Source: Microvirga soli (lineage in GTDB: Bacteria; Pseudomonadota; Alphaproteobacteria; Rhizobiales; Beijerinckiaceae). From it: a DNA stretch of 64,000 bases. The DNA lies in contig NZ_JAERQE010000017.1 of assembly GCF_016734765.1 (NCBI RefSeq), forward strand, positions 1 to 64,000, in the 5' to 3' direction. Numbering within the stretch: position 1 is the first letter of the stretch; the number at the start of each line of letters is the position of its first letter. Below are positions 16,694-25,199 of the stretch, one piece after another. Both the position numbers and the translations under genes were made by a program. The notes under the pieces were generated by a model, which worked only from the letters and a program-made list of their open reading frames with translations, had not been told where the DNA came from and made no database searches.

Positions 16694-17848
16694 ATGACTC
16701 AGCGCATCCGTGAATTTCTGCGCAACCGACGTGAGGACGGCCCGTGCGTGGTCGTCGACCTCGAGGTCGTGCGCGACAACTACTCGAAGTTTGCCCGTGC
16801 GCTCCCCGACACGCGTGTGTTCTACGCCGTGAAGGCGAACCCGGATCCGCAGGTGCTCAAGCTCCTGGCCGAACTCGGCTCGTGCTTCGACACGGCGTCC
16901 GTGGTCGAGATCCAGCTCGCGCTCGACGCCGGCGCCACGCCCGACCGCATCTCGTTCGGCAACACGATCAAGAAGGAGCGCGACATCGTTCGTGCGCTCG
17001 AGCTTGGCGTGCGCCTCTATGCGGTCGACTGCGAGGTCGAGGTCGAGAAGATCGCCCGCGCGGCCGTGGCGGCTGGCGTCGAGGCTTCCGAGGTGAAGGT
17101 GTTCTGCCGCATCCTGTGCGACGGCGCCGGCGCCGAGTGGCCGCTCTCCCGCAAGTTCGGCTGCGTGCCCGAGATGGCCGTGGACGTGCTGGAGCATGCC
17201 TATCGTCAGGGCCTGGAAGCTTACGGCGTGTCGTTCCACGTGGGCTCGCAGCAGCGCAACACGGGGGCCTGGGATCAGGCTCTCGGTTCGGCTTCCGCGA
17301 TCTTCCGTGAATGCGCGCATCGCGGCATCCACCTGTCGATGGTCAACCTCGGCGGCGGCTTCCCGACGAAGTACCTCAAGACGGTCCCGATGGTCGAAGC
17401 CTATGGCGAGTCGATCTTCCAGGCGCTGTCGAAGCACTTCGGCAACCGCATCCCGGAGACGATCATCGAGCCGGGCCGCGGCATGGTCGGCAATGCGGGC
17501 GTCATCGAGGCCGAAGTCGTCCTGATCTCGAAGAAGAGCCAGGACGAGGACGAGGTGCGTTGGGTCTATCTCGACATCGGCAAGTTCGGCGGTCTCGCCG
17601 AGACGATGGACGAGTCGATCCGCTACCCGATCGTCAGCGAGCGCGACCACGACCGCAAGGTGCCGTGCGTGCTCGCCGGTCCGACCTGCGACTCGGCCGA
17701 TGTTCTCTACGAGAAGGAGCCTTACCCGCTCCCCGTCTCGCTGGAGATCGGCGACAAGGTGCTGATCGAAGGCACGGGCGCCTACACGACCACCTACTCG
17801 GCGGTCGCATTCAACGGCTTCCCGCCGCTGAAGTCCTACGTGATCTAA
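16694..17848 (+). CDS. Ornithine decarboxylase (alanine-racemase fold, PLP)
   Basis: A 384-residue type III PLP decarboxylase converting ornithine (possibly also lysine) to putrescine (or cadaverine). The PLP lysine is K47 in FYAVKANPDP. Further family motifs are SFGNTIKK, SFHVGSQQ, LGGGFPTKY, IEPGRGMVG and the active-site cysteine segment GPTCDSADVL. Its length fits the short bacterial ODC group. GGGGAG precedes ATG 16694. With homospermidine synthase at 19995 it supplies putrescine for homospermidine, the major polyamine of many Rhizobiales. The long leader suggests post-transcriptional control. Confidence 0.93.
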   Translation: MTQRIREFLRNRREDGPCVVVDLEVVRDNYSKFARALPDTRVFYAVKANPDPQVLKLLAELGSCFDTASVVEIQLALDAGATPDRISFGNTIKKERDIVRALELGVRLYAVDCEVEVEKIARAAVAAGVEASEVKVFCRILCDGAGAEWPLSRKFGCVPEMAVDVLEHAYRQGLEAYGVSFHVGSQQRNTGAWDQALGSASAIFRECAHRGIHLSMVNLGGGFPTKYLKTVPMVEAYGESIFQALSKHFGNRIPETIIEPGRGMVGNAGVIEAEVVLISKKSQDEDEVRWVYLDIGKFGGLAETMDESIRYPIVSERDHDRKVPCVLAGPTCDSADVLYEKEPYPLPVSLEIGDKVLIEGTGAYTTTYSAVAFNGFPPLKSYVI

Positions 17849-17858
17849 CTCACGTCCC

Positions 17859-17884
17859 GCCTGCCTCAGTGATTTGAGGCAGGC
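17859..17884. terminator. Hairpin after ornithine decarboxylase
   Basis: Perfect arms GCCTGCCTCA (17859-17868) and TGAGGCAGGC (17875-17884) with a 6-nt loop lie 11 bp after the stop codon. There is no strong T tract, so it may be a processing or stability hairpin rather than an efficient terminator. Confidence 0.5.
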
Positions 17885-17979
17885 ATCAACCTCACCCAAG
17901 TTGTCCCGGACGGCCTGTTCTTGTTCTGAACAGGTGCGAGGGCTGTCGCTCACCCCACGTGTTTTGGGAGGCCACGGCC

Positions 17980-18552
17980 ATGATCACGATTCGCGAAGAA
18001 ACCTTCCACGATGTCGATGCGCGCGAGGCGCTGCTCGATACCTGCTTCGGACCCGCCCGGTTCCAGAAGACCTGCGAGCGCCTGCGCGAGGGCAGGATGC
18101 CGGCCGACGGCCTGTCGCTGGTGATCGACCGCGACGGTGAAATCATCGGCACGGTGCGCCTGTGGCATGTCTCGGCCGGCCCGAACCGTGCGGCGCTGAT
18201 GCTCGGCCCCATCGCCATCGATCCGTCCGTCCAGAGCCTCGGTCTCGGCGGAAAGCTGATGCGCGAGGCGCTCACGCGTGCCGGTCAGCTCGGCCACAAG
18301 GCCGTGCTGCTGGTGGGCGATGCGCCCTATTACGAGCGCTTCGGCTTCTCCACGGAGAAGACCGGCTCGCTCTGGCTGCCGGGTCCGTACGAGCGCGGCC
18401 GCTTCCTCGCGCTGGAGCTAGAGGCGGGTGCGCTCGATGGCGCACGCGGTCTCGTCTCTGCGACCGGCGCTTTCGAGCAGAAGCCGGATCTCGGCGCGCT
18501 CGTGGCTGCTGCTGCGCAGGGCGCGTTGGCCGGTCTGCGCCCGACCCACTAA
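17980..18552 (+). CDS. GNAT family N-acetyltransferase
   Basis: A 190-residue acetyltransferase-fold protein of the YhbS-like group. The acetyl-CoA binding region is LGPIAIDPSVQSLGLGGKLM, and the second half contains VGDAPYYERFGFSTEKTGSL. The substrate is unknown. Its position between ornithine decarboxylase and homospermidine synthase makes polyamine acetylation an attractive but unproven idea. GGGAG before ATG 17980 (MITIREE) selects this start over an upstream in-frame ATG at 17959. Confidence 0.85.
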   Translation: MITIREETFHDVDAREALLDTCFGPARFQKTCERLREGRMPADGLSLVIDRDGEIIGTVRLWHVSAGPNRAALMLGPIAIDPSVQSLGLGGKLMREALTRAGQLGHKAVLLVGDAPYYERFGFSTEKTGSLWLPGPYERGRFLALELEAGALDGARGLVSATGAFEQKPDLGALVAAAAQGALAGLRPTH

Positions 18553-18555
18553 ACG

Positions 18556-19785
18556 CTACCCTTCCGAGGGCCGCAACCGTGCGGCTCTCGGATTGGGCAG
18601 CACGAAGGTGACGGCTGCTGCCGCCAGCATGTAGACGACAAAGCCGAGGCAGATTGCCTCCAGGCTAATTCCGGCATCGAACAGAATGCCGATGGCGCCG
18701 GGAGTCGCGGCGGATGCTACCACCATGATGGCGCCCGCCAGAGCACGGATCTTGCCGAGATGCGTGGTGCCGAACAACTCAGCGAGAACCGCTGCGATCA
18801 CCACATTGGTGCAACCGGATGTGAGGCCGATCAGCGCGAAGAAGACGAGCGGCAGAAACGGTGCGTCGAACAGGGCCAGCGTGAGGGAAGCCGCCGTCAT
18901 GCCTGCCAAGTAGAAATGGCTGAGCCGCACGGCCCCGAATCGATCGACGAAGCTGCCGGCCGACATGGCAACGACCACGGAGACCAAGGCGAAGAGCGTG
19001 ATGCTGCTCGCGAGAAGCTCCAGCGACCAGCCCTTCACCTCGGCAATGAAGCGCTGGTGGAAGAAATAGGCCGTCATGATGGCCGGGTAACCGATCATGG
19101 TGGGAATGAGCGCGAGAAAGCGCCAGTCGCGTAAGATGTCGCTCCAGCGCGGTCCTGTTTCGTCTGAGGCCTTCTTGCGCGCGGATCCTTGAAGATCCGG
19201 GTCTTTGCGCCTGATGAGCAATCCGAGACCCCAGCCAAGCCCGAGAGCCACGATGATGGCAAAGGCAACACTGCGCCATGCGCCGGTCCAGCCGATGGCC
19301 GCGATCAGCGCGATGGCAGCAGCTGGAAAAATGGCTTCACCGGCTGGAAAGCCCAGGGCGGCTACGCCGAGCGCCCTCCCGCGCACGCCCTCGTCGAGGC
19401 GTGCGGTGCTCATCACACCCGCATGGCTCAGCATCCCCTGGCCGAAGAGGCGCAGGGCGAACAGGCTCAGGCCCAGCATGATCACGTTGGGCGCGAGCGA
19501 CAGACTGAGAGCCGCCACCGCCAAGCCCAACATGGCTGTGGTGGCGTAGAGGCGTATGTCGACGCGGTCGATGACGCTGCCGACCCAGATCATCAGCAGG
19601 CCCGAGGAGAGAGTCGCCAGAGAGTAGATGGAGCCGAAGGCGCCGTGGGTCAGGCCAAAAGCATTGCGGATATCGGGTCCCGACAAGGAGATGAAGAAGG
19701 TTTGTCCGAAAGAGGACAGGAATGTCAGAGCGAAGCCCAGGCCGATCACGCGCCCATGGCGCGTGAGGAGGTCGTGAAATTTCAT
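18556..19785 (-). CDS. MFS transporter
   Basis: A 409-residue major facilitator permease with about 12 hydrophobic segments in two halves joined by a charged loop (LLIRRKDPDLQGSARKKASD, residues about 210-230). The first half includes GSVIDRVDIRLYATTAMLGL, the MFS signature region after TM2. The substrate is unknown. It is divergent from homospermidine synthase and convergent with the acetyltransferase, with only 3 bp between the stops, so it is transcribed apart from the polyamine genes. It might still be part of that neighbourhood, for example as an exporter. Confidence 0.85.
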   Translation of the reverse strand: MKFHDLLTRHGRVIGLGFALTFLSSFGQTFFISLSGPDIRNAFGLTHGAFGSIYSLATLSSGLLMIWVGSVIDRVDIRLYATTAMLGLAVAALSLSLAPNVIMLGLSLFALRLFGQGMLSHAGVMSTARLDEGVRGRALGVAALGFPAGEAIFPAAAIALIAAIGWTGAWRSVAFAIIVALGLGWGLGLLIRRKDPDLQGSARKKASDETGPRWSDILRDWRFLALIPTMIGYPAIMTAYFFHQRFIAEVKGWSLELLASSITLFALVSVVVAMSAGSFVDRFGAVRLSHFYLAGMTAASLTLALFDAPFLPLVFFALIGLTSGCTNVVIAAVLAELFGTTHLGKIRALAGAIMVVASAATPGAIGILFDAGISLEAICLGFVVYMLAAAAVTFVLPNPRAARLRPSEG

Positions 19786-19994
19786 CGGTCGCGGTCAGCC
19801 TGAAGATGCCAAGGCTGGCCATCATGAAGCTTTGTTGCACGATGTCGAGGGGCAAATCCGCATGGCAGGGATGCCATCCGCAGAGAAACGGCTCCGGGCA
19901 TTGACCCCGAGGGCCCTGCAATCCTAGATGCGCCCGGAACCGTTCAAACCGGAGACATCTCAGCCTATTCCAGGCTTCCACGTTAGGAGAATTA

Positions 19995-21425
19995 ATGATG
20001 ACCACTTGGCCCGTTCACGGTCGCATCAGCGGCCCTATTGTCATGATTGGCTTCGGCTCGATCGGCCAGGGCACCCTGCCGCTCATCGAACGCCACTTCG
20101 ATTATGACAAGAGCCGCTTCGTGGTCATCGATCCGCAGGAGAAGCACAAGGAGCTCCTCGACGAGCGCGGCATCCGCTTCATCCAGCAGGCCGTGACGAA
20201 GGACAATTACCGTGAGCTGCTCACGCCGCTGCTGACCGCAGGCGGCGGGCAGGGCTTCTGCGTCAACCTCTCGGTGGATACCGGCTCCGTCGACATCATG
20301 GAGCTGTGCCGTTCGCTCAATTGCTTCTACATCGACACCGTCAACGAGCCCTGGCCTGGCTTCTACTTCGACAAGAGCAAAGGCCCGGAATCGCGCACGA
20401 ATTATGCCCTGCGCGAGATCACGATGGCGGCGCGCAAGCGCAATCCGGGTGGCACCACGGCGGTGTCCTGCTGCGGCGCCAATCCGGGCATGGTGTCCTG
20501 GTTCGTCAAGCAGGCCCTGGTGAACGTCGCGGGCGATCTTGGGGTCACCTATGACGAGCCGAAAAGCCGCGAGGACTGGGCGCATCTGGCGCAGAAGGTG
20601 GGCGTGAAGGGCGTCCACATAGCCGAGCGCGATACGCAGCGCGCCAAATCCGAGAAGCCCATGGGCGTTTTCGTGAACACCTGGTCGGTGGACGGCTTCG
20701 TGTCGGAAGGCCTGCAGCCGGCCGAGCTCGGCTGGGGCACGCATGAGCAATGGATGCCGGAGAATGCCGGCACGCTCGGGCCGGACGCGCAGGCGATCTA
20801 TCTGCTCCAGCCCGGCGCCAACACCCGCGTGCGCACCTGGTGCCCGACGCCCGGTTCGCAATATGGGTTCCTGGTCACGCACAACGAGTCGATCTCGATC
20901 TCGGATTATTACACCGTGCGCGAGAACGGGAAGGCCGTTTACCGCCCGACCGTCCACTATGCCTACCATCCCTGCAACGAGGCGGTGCTCTCGCTGCACG
21001 AGATGTTCGGCAGTGCCGGCAAGTTCCAGGAGACGCAGCACATCCTCGACGAGAACGAGATTGTCGACGGTATCGACGAACTCGGCGTGCTGCTCTACGG
21101 CCACGGCAAGAACGCCTATTGGTACGGCTCGCAGCTTTCCATCGAGGAGACGCGTCGCGTCGCGCCCTACCAGAACGCCACCGGCCTCCAGGTGACCTCC
21201 GCGGTGCTCGCCGGCATGGTCTGGGCGCTGGAGAATCCCGAAGCCGGCATCGTCGAAGCCGACGAGATGGATTACCGCCGCTGCCTCGAAGTGCAGCTGC
21301 CCTATCTCGGACCGGTGAAGGGTTATTATACCGACTGGACCCCGCTCACGGACCGCCCTGGCTTCTTCCCGGAGGACATCGATTCGTCCGATCCGTGGCA
21401 GTTCCGGAACGTTCTGGTGCGTTAA
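19995..21425 (+). CDS. hss: Homospermidine synthase
   Basis: A 476-residue NAD-dependent enzyme that condenses two putrescines (or putrescine and spermidine) to sym-homospermidine. The N-terminal Rossmann motif is IVMIGFGSIGQGTLPLIERH. Further characteristic stretches are NLSVDTGSVDIMELCRSLNC, YIDTVNEPWPGFYF, VSCCGANPGMVSWFVKQAL and NQL-like YGSQLSIEETR. The C-terminal segment YYTDWTPLTDR also fits. TAGGAGA precedes the tandem ATGs 19995/19998. It pairs functionally with ornithine decarboxylase at 16694. Homospermidine replaces spermidine as a main polyamine in many rhizobia and relatives. Confidence 0.95.
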   Translation: MMTTWPVHGRISGPIVMIGFGSIGQGTLPLIERHFDYDKSRFVVIDPQEKHKELLDERGIRFIQQAVTKDNYRELLTPLLTAGGGQGFCVNLSVDTGSVDIMELCRSLNCFYIDTVNEPWPGFYFDKSKGPESRTNYALREITMAARKRNPGGTTAVSCCGANPGMVSWFVKQALVNVAGDLGVTYDEPKSREDWAHLAQKVGVKGVHIAERDTQRAKSEKPMGVFVNTWSVDGFVSEGLQPAELGWGTHEQWMPENAGTLGPDAQAIYLLQPGANTRVRTWCPTPGSQYGFLVTHNESISISDYYTVRENGKAVYRPTVHYAYHPCNEAVLSLHEMFGSAGKFQETQHILDENEIVDGIDELGVLLYGHGKNAYWYGSQLSIEETRRVAPYQNATGLQVTSAVLAGMVWALENPEAGIVEADEMDYRRCLEVQLPYLGPVKGYYTDWTPLTDRPGFFPEDIDSSDPWQFRNVLVR

Positions 21426-21484
21426 GGATAGAGATCCTGGCCGACTCCATCGGTCGGCCAGGATCGACACAGAACAGGTCGCGC

Positions 21485-21823
21485 ATGCCCCATTTCGACG
21501 AATTCTACGCCAGCAAACTCCGCGGCGGACTTGGCGTCACGGATGCCGACAGCGTGCTCGATCTGCGCGGTGCCTCACGGGAGAAGGCGGCGGCTTCGAT
21601 CCAGGACATGCTGGAGCGCAGCCGCTTCGCGCAGGTCAAAGCGGTCGCCATCAGGCTCGATCCGCCGCCGGAGGGCGGTGGCGAGACGCTGTTCCAGCCG
21701 GTCGGCAAGGCGCTGCTCGAGGCCAAGAAGCGCGGCTGGATCGACCGGCTGCAGACCCTGCCGGCGCAGGATGGTCTCGGATTTTATGTAGTGCTCGCCG
21801 GAAAGCCGGAGCGCGAGGCCTGA
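21485..21823 (+). CDS. Hypothetical protein, 112 residues
   Basis: A small soluble protein beginning MPHFDEFYASKLRGGLGVTD with a central predicted alpha/beta pattern (DSVLDLRGASREKAAASIQD ... VKAVAIRLDPPPEGGGETLF). LDLRG followed by regularly spaced helices recalls small Smr-like domains, but that is too weak to assign. It follows homospermidine synthase by 59 bp and may share its transcript. The last 40 nt overlap the 3' end of the convergent DUF2937 gene. Function unknown. Confidence 0.7.
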   Translation: MPHFDEFYASKLRGGLGVTDADSVLDLRGASREKAAASIQDMLERSRFAQVKAVAIRLDPPPEGGGETLFQPVGKALLEAKKRGWIDRLQTLPAQDGLGFYVVLAGKPEREA

Positions 21824-22338
21824 ACCGATTTCTGCTGCTGGCGACGACGCCGGAAGAGGCTGCGCAGGAAACCCGAGAGCAGAAGCAGGCCGCCCCAGAC
21901 GGCGATGAAGCCGGCGGCTGCGGAAAAGACGCCTTCCTCCGTGACCGGCACGGCCGGCTCGAAATCGCGGGAGACGGCTTCCAGGATATCCGTGTCGCCA
22001 TCGCGCACCATCAAGGCAATGCGGGAAAAGGGACCTAATTCCAGCATCGCCGTGCGGTGGGATTCGAGGCGGCCCAGGCGCTCCACATTGCCCTGCATGG
22101 CGGCGCCCTGGCGGCTGACGAAATCGTCCGCGTTGGAACGCAGGCGCGCGATGGCGCTCTCCCGCGTCTCCCCGCTCACCTGAGCATCCGTGTCGAAGCG
22201 CGTGATTACCTGCCGCAGCTCGTCCACTGCGCCGCCGAGGCGCTGACGGTATTGCTGCGCGAATTCGGGCCCTTGCGAGGCTGTGACGCCCCCGAACAGC
22301 CCGAGACCGAAGGCGACGATGCGGACGATCCGGGACAA
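21784..22338 (-). CDS. DUF2937 family membrane protein
   Basis: A 184-residue protein with an N-terminal hydrophobic segment (IVRIVAFGLGLFGGV), a charged helical middle (about residues 25-130) and a second TM near the C-terminus (AAGFIAVWGGLLLLSGFL) followed by an Arg-rich tail, matching the DUF2937 pattern. Function unknown. The start is inferred to be TTG 22338: a perfect GAGGAGG lies 6 nt upstream, and no ATG is available without running through the neighbouring gene. It sits 11 bp after the stop of the preceding small gene, the third gene of an apparent WD40-led operon. Confidence 0.75.
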   Translation of the reverse strand: MSRIVRIVAFGLGLFGGVTASQGPEFAQQYRQRLGGAVDELRQVITRFDTDAQVSGETRESAIARLRSNADDFVSRQGAAMQGNVERLGRLESHRTAMLELGPFSRIALMVRDGDTDILEAVSRDFEPAVPVTEEGVFSAAAGFIAVWGGLLLLSGFLRSLFRRRRQQQKSVQASRSGFPASTT

Positions 22339-22349
22339 GCTTAGCCTCC

Positions 22350-22640
22350 TCAGCCCTCGATCGCGGTGAGGATATCTTGTTCCACGACTTCGTCGAGGGG
22401 CTTGGGGATCTTGAGAGCCCTTGTCTTCCGGCCCGGCTCCATAACGAGGATCACTGTCTCCAGGCCGGGGCACCCGGGGTCGTTGCAGGCGATCTCGTTG
22501 ACCGCAAAGGCTGTATCGGGTGAGAGCTGAAGGGTCGAGCGGGCGAGCTCCTTGACGCGCTCAACCTCCTGCCTGTCGGGTTTGGGCAGACCGAAGGTCC
22601 CCCGCATGAAGGCGCCGAAGAGAGCCACCGGCGACCTCAT
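22350..22640 (-). CDS. Hypothetical protein, 96 residues
   Basis: A small protein with a conserved-looking core FAVNEIACNDPGCPGLETVI containing two cysteines spaced CNDPGC, then IPKPLDEVVEQDI. I do not recognise a characterised family. ATG 22640 overlaps the TGA of the WD40 gene (ATGA, 4-nt overlap), so it is probably translated by coupling. The Cys pair could bind a metal or form a disulphide; nothing else indicates function. Confidence 0.78.
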   Translation of the reverse strand: MRSPVALFGAFMRGTFGLPKPDRQEVERVKELARSTLQLSPDTAFAVNEIACNDPGCPGLETVILVMEPGRKTRALKIPKPLDEVVEQDILTAIEG

Positions 22641-23644
22641 GTGGGCAGGGTCAGGATGCCGGCCTGGCCGTCCTCGCATCCGAAGGCGAGGCGCTTGCCG
22701 GCTTTGTCCCAGGTCATGGCCGTGATGCCGCTCTCCTTAACGGCGGGGCGCACGAGAAGCTCCGAGGCATCGTTGAGGCGAATGAGCAGGATGCAGCCGT
22801 CCTCATAGCCGACCGCCAGCACATAGGTATTGGGATGGAAGGCCACCCGGCTGACCTTGGCGTGCCTGACGCCGCATTCCCGCGGCGCCTTGCCCATGGG
22901 GCCTTCCTTCGACTCGAAGGGCCAGATGATGGCGGCTTCCGCCCCGGAGGTCGCGAACCACTTTCCGTCTCCCGACCAGGCGAAGGAGCGTGTCTTCGAC
23001 GGGTAGCCGCTCATGCGCATGTGCCCCTTGTCGGGGATGAGCCGCCAGCCGTGGAGCGCGTTCTCCTGCATGGAGGTCACCACGAAGCGGGCATCCGGTG
23101 ACCAGGTGACGTCGATATGCGAGCCCTTCCATTCGAGCCCCTCGGGCTTGGCCTCCACGTTGGGAAACCACAGGGTGGCGCCGTTGTAGTGGGAGATCGC
23201 CAGCCGGTAGCCCTTGGGCGCGAAGGCAAGCCCGCGGGCCGTGGAGGGAACCTCGAGGATCTTCTCACGTCCCTTGTCGTCGCGGGCGATGACCTTCTTG
23301 CCGGCCGCATAGGCGAAGGCGCCGCCCGCATTGACGGCCAGCGCGTCGATCCAGGCGCCCTTGCTCTCCGCCAGGGTCTTGGTGGAGCCGTCGGCTCCCG
23401 TGACCGCGACGCGGCCATCGTCACCACCGGTGACGAAGCGCTCGCCGTCGCAGGCTCCGACCAGGATCCCCGCATCGGGATGGGCCTCCACCCGATGGCT
23501 CTCGCCATCTTTTGCCAACATGACACCGCCGTCGCCAAGGCCGAAGGCCACCGTGCCCTTCAGCCAGCCGATGGCCGTCACATGCGCGCCCGTATCGAGC
23601 GGCGTCACGCTTTGGGTCAAAGATGGGGCGGTACCAGCAGTCAT
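22637..23644 (-). CDS. WD40 repeat protein
   Basis: A 335-residue beta-propeller protein. Repeating blades can be seen, such as GAHVTAIGWLKGTVAFGLGD, GSHIDVTWSPDARFVVTSMQ, FAWSGDGKWFATSGAEAAII, VSRVAFHPNTYVLAVGYEDG and GITAMTWDKAGKRLAFGCED. About six to seven blades fit. There is no signal peptide, so it is likely cytoplasmic and acts as a protein-interaction scaffold. It leads a set of three overlapping or tightly spaced genes on the minus strand. Confidence 0.87.
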   Translation of the reverse strand: MTAGTAPSLTQSVTPLDTGAHVTAIGWLKGTVAFGLGDGGVMLAKDGESHRVEAHPDAGILVGACDGERFVTGGDDGRVAVTGADGSTKTLAESKGAWIDALAVNAGGAFAYAAGKKVIARDDKGREKILEVPSTARGLAFAPKGYRLAISHYNGATLWFPNVEAKPEGLEWKGSHIDVTWSPDARFVVTSMQENALHGWRLIPDKGHMRMSGYPSKTRSFAWSGDGKWFATSGAEAAIIWPFESKEGPMGKAPRECGVRHAKVSRVAFHPNTYVLAVGYEDGCILLIRLNDASELLVRPAVKESGITAMTWDKAGKRLAFGCEDGQAGILTLPT

Positions 23645-23781
23645 CGCGCAATTCCTTCAGATGGGCTGCCCATAGCACAATTCCGTAAAACCGGGGCAAG
23701 TCGTCATAAAGCGGTTATGCCGGCCCTGTGTCCGTAAGAGCTAAGACCTTTGCGCCTTCGACCCGCCGGGACGCGAGACCC

Positions 23782-24057
23782 ATGATGCGCGTTCTTAGAA
23801 TCATGAGCGACATAATGCGGATCCTGCCTCTGATCACCCTCACTATCGCGATCACCATGCCCGTGGGTCTTGCCGCCCAGGAGCAGGGCGACGTCAAATC
23901 GGCGAGGGAGGTTCTGAAGGCCGCCTGCGAGAGGGATGCCCGCCTGACCTACAGGACCGGCGTCAGGACGCTCCCCGAGGTCCGCGAGCAGATGATGGCA
24001 GCCCGGAAAACCTACGTCAGGGACTGCATGGCGAAGGGGACTGCGGCTGCCGGTTGA
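23782..24057 (+). CDS. Small exported protein of unknown function
   Basis: A protein of 91 residues, or 84 if started at ATG 23803, with a hydrophobic signal segment (MRILPLITLTIAITMPVGL, cleavage near LAAQ). The mature part is short and charged, with two Cys (KAACERDAR and VRDCMAK) framing a helix. The spacing suggests a disulphide-closed helical hairpin in the periplasm. No good Shine-Dalgarno distinguishes the possible starts. It is divergent from the WD40 gene and convergent with the CobW-type gene. Confidence 0.6.
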   Translation: MMRVLRIMSDIMRILPLITLTIAITMPVGLAAQEQGDVKSAREVLKAACERDARLTYRTGVRTLPEVREQMMAARKTYVRDCMAKGTAAAG

Positions 24058-24078
24058 GCCGCAAGCCCTCCCAATCGC

Positions 24079-25041
24079 TCACGCCGCGCAGGCGAGGAAG
24101 CCTTCCCGGATCGCCTTCTCATTCAGGTCGCGGCCGATGAACACCACCTTGGAGGTGTGCTTCTCGCCCGGCTTCCACTCACCCTGCACATCACCGTCCA
24201 GGATCATGTGAACGCCCTGGAACACGAAGCGCTTCGGCTCGTTCGGGAAGGCCACGATGCCCTTGCAGCGCAGGATGTTCGGGCCTTCGACCTGGGTCAG
24301 GTTCGAAATCCACGGCATGAACTTCTCCGGGTCGACCTCGCCATCGTGGTGCACGGCGACGGATTGCATCTCCTCGTCGTGATGATGGTGATGGCCTCCC
24401 TCCAGGAAGCTGGGCTCGATCTCCATGATGCGGTCGAGATCGAAGGCCTTGCGGTCGAGCACCTCGGAGATGGGAATCGCCGCATTCTGCGTGCGATGCA
24501 GCTTGGCATAGGGGTTGATGGCGCGGATGCGGGCCTCGACCTCCGCAAGTTCCTGCTCGGACACGAGATCGATCTTGTTGAGGATGATCACGTCCGCGAA
24601 GGCGATCTGGTTCTTGGCTTCGGGCGCATCCTTGAGCCGGTCAGACAGCCACTTGGCATCGGCCACCGTCACCACGGCGTCGAGGCGGGCGGTGTCGGAC
24701 ACATCCTGGTCCATGAAGAAGGTCTGGGCCACAGGGGCCGGATCGGCGAGGCCCGTGGTCTCGACGATGATGGCGTCGAACTTGCCCTTGCGCTTCATCA
24801 GCCCGTCGAGGATGCGGATCAGGTCGCCGCGCACGGTGCAGCAGATGCACCCGTTGTTCATCTCGAACACTTCCTCGTCGGCGCCGACGACAAGCTCGTT
24901 GTCGATGCCGATCTCGCCGAACTCGTTGACGATCACGGCGTATTTCTTGCCGTGCTGCTCGGTGAGGATGCGGTTGAGGAGGGTGGTCTTGCCGGCGCCG
25001 AGATAGCCTGTGAGGACGGTAACGGGAATCTTGTCGGTCAT
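24079..25041 (-). CDS. CobW/ZNG1-family GTP-binding metallochaperone
   Basis: A 320-residue G3E GTPase of the COG0523 family, thought to deliver metal (often zinc) to target proteins. It has Walker A GYLGAGKTTLLN, the metal-binding GCICC motif in EMNNGCICCTVRGDL, ETTGLADPAPV and G4 NKIDLV. A His-rich stretch GGHHHHHDEEM precedes the C-terminal CobW_C domain (GIVAFPNEPKRFVFQGVHM). The adjacent znuA-znuB-znuC operon on the same strand supports a role in zinc homeostasis. The two are separated by a 150-bp gap filled by a palindromic repeat. Confidence 0.92.
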   Translation of the reverse strand: MTDKIPVTVLTGYLGAGKTTLLNRILTEQHGKKYAVIVNEFGEIGIDNELVVGADEEVFEMNNGCICCTVRGDLIRILDGLMKRKGKFDAIIVETTGLADPAPVAQTFFMDQDVSDTARLDAVVTVADAKWLSDRLKDAPEAKNQIAFADVIILNKIDLVSEQELAEVEARIRAINPYAKLHRTQNAAIPISEVLDRKAFDLDRIMEIEPSFLEGGHHHHHDEEMQSVAVHHDGEVDPEKFMPWISNLTQVEGPNILRCKGIVAFPNEPKRFVFQGVHMILDGDVQGEWKPGEKHTSKVVFIGRDLNEKAIREGFLACAA

Positions 25042-25061
25042 CGGATGTGGTCCGCAACGTT

Positions 25062-25190
25062 CATCCTCCCCTTGAGGGGGAGGATCGGCCGCACAGGCCG
25101 AGGTGGGGTGGTGGCACGAACACCGGGAGGTCGAGTTTCCACCCCACCCCGCTCACGATGCTCGCGACCCTCCCCCTCAAAGGGGAGGGT
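25062..25190. repeat. Composite palindromic repeat between the CobW-type gene and znuA
   Basis: CCTCCCCTTGAGGGGGAGG-type palindromes lie at both ends (25063-25085 and 25167-25190). GGTGGGGTGG (from about 25102) can pair with CCACCCCACC (from about 25139) in the middle. It fills the gap downstream of znuA on the minus strand and may end or stabilise the znu transcript. Confidence 0.75.
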
Positions 25191-25199
25191 AGGAAACAG

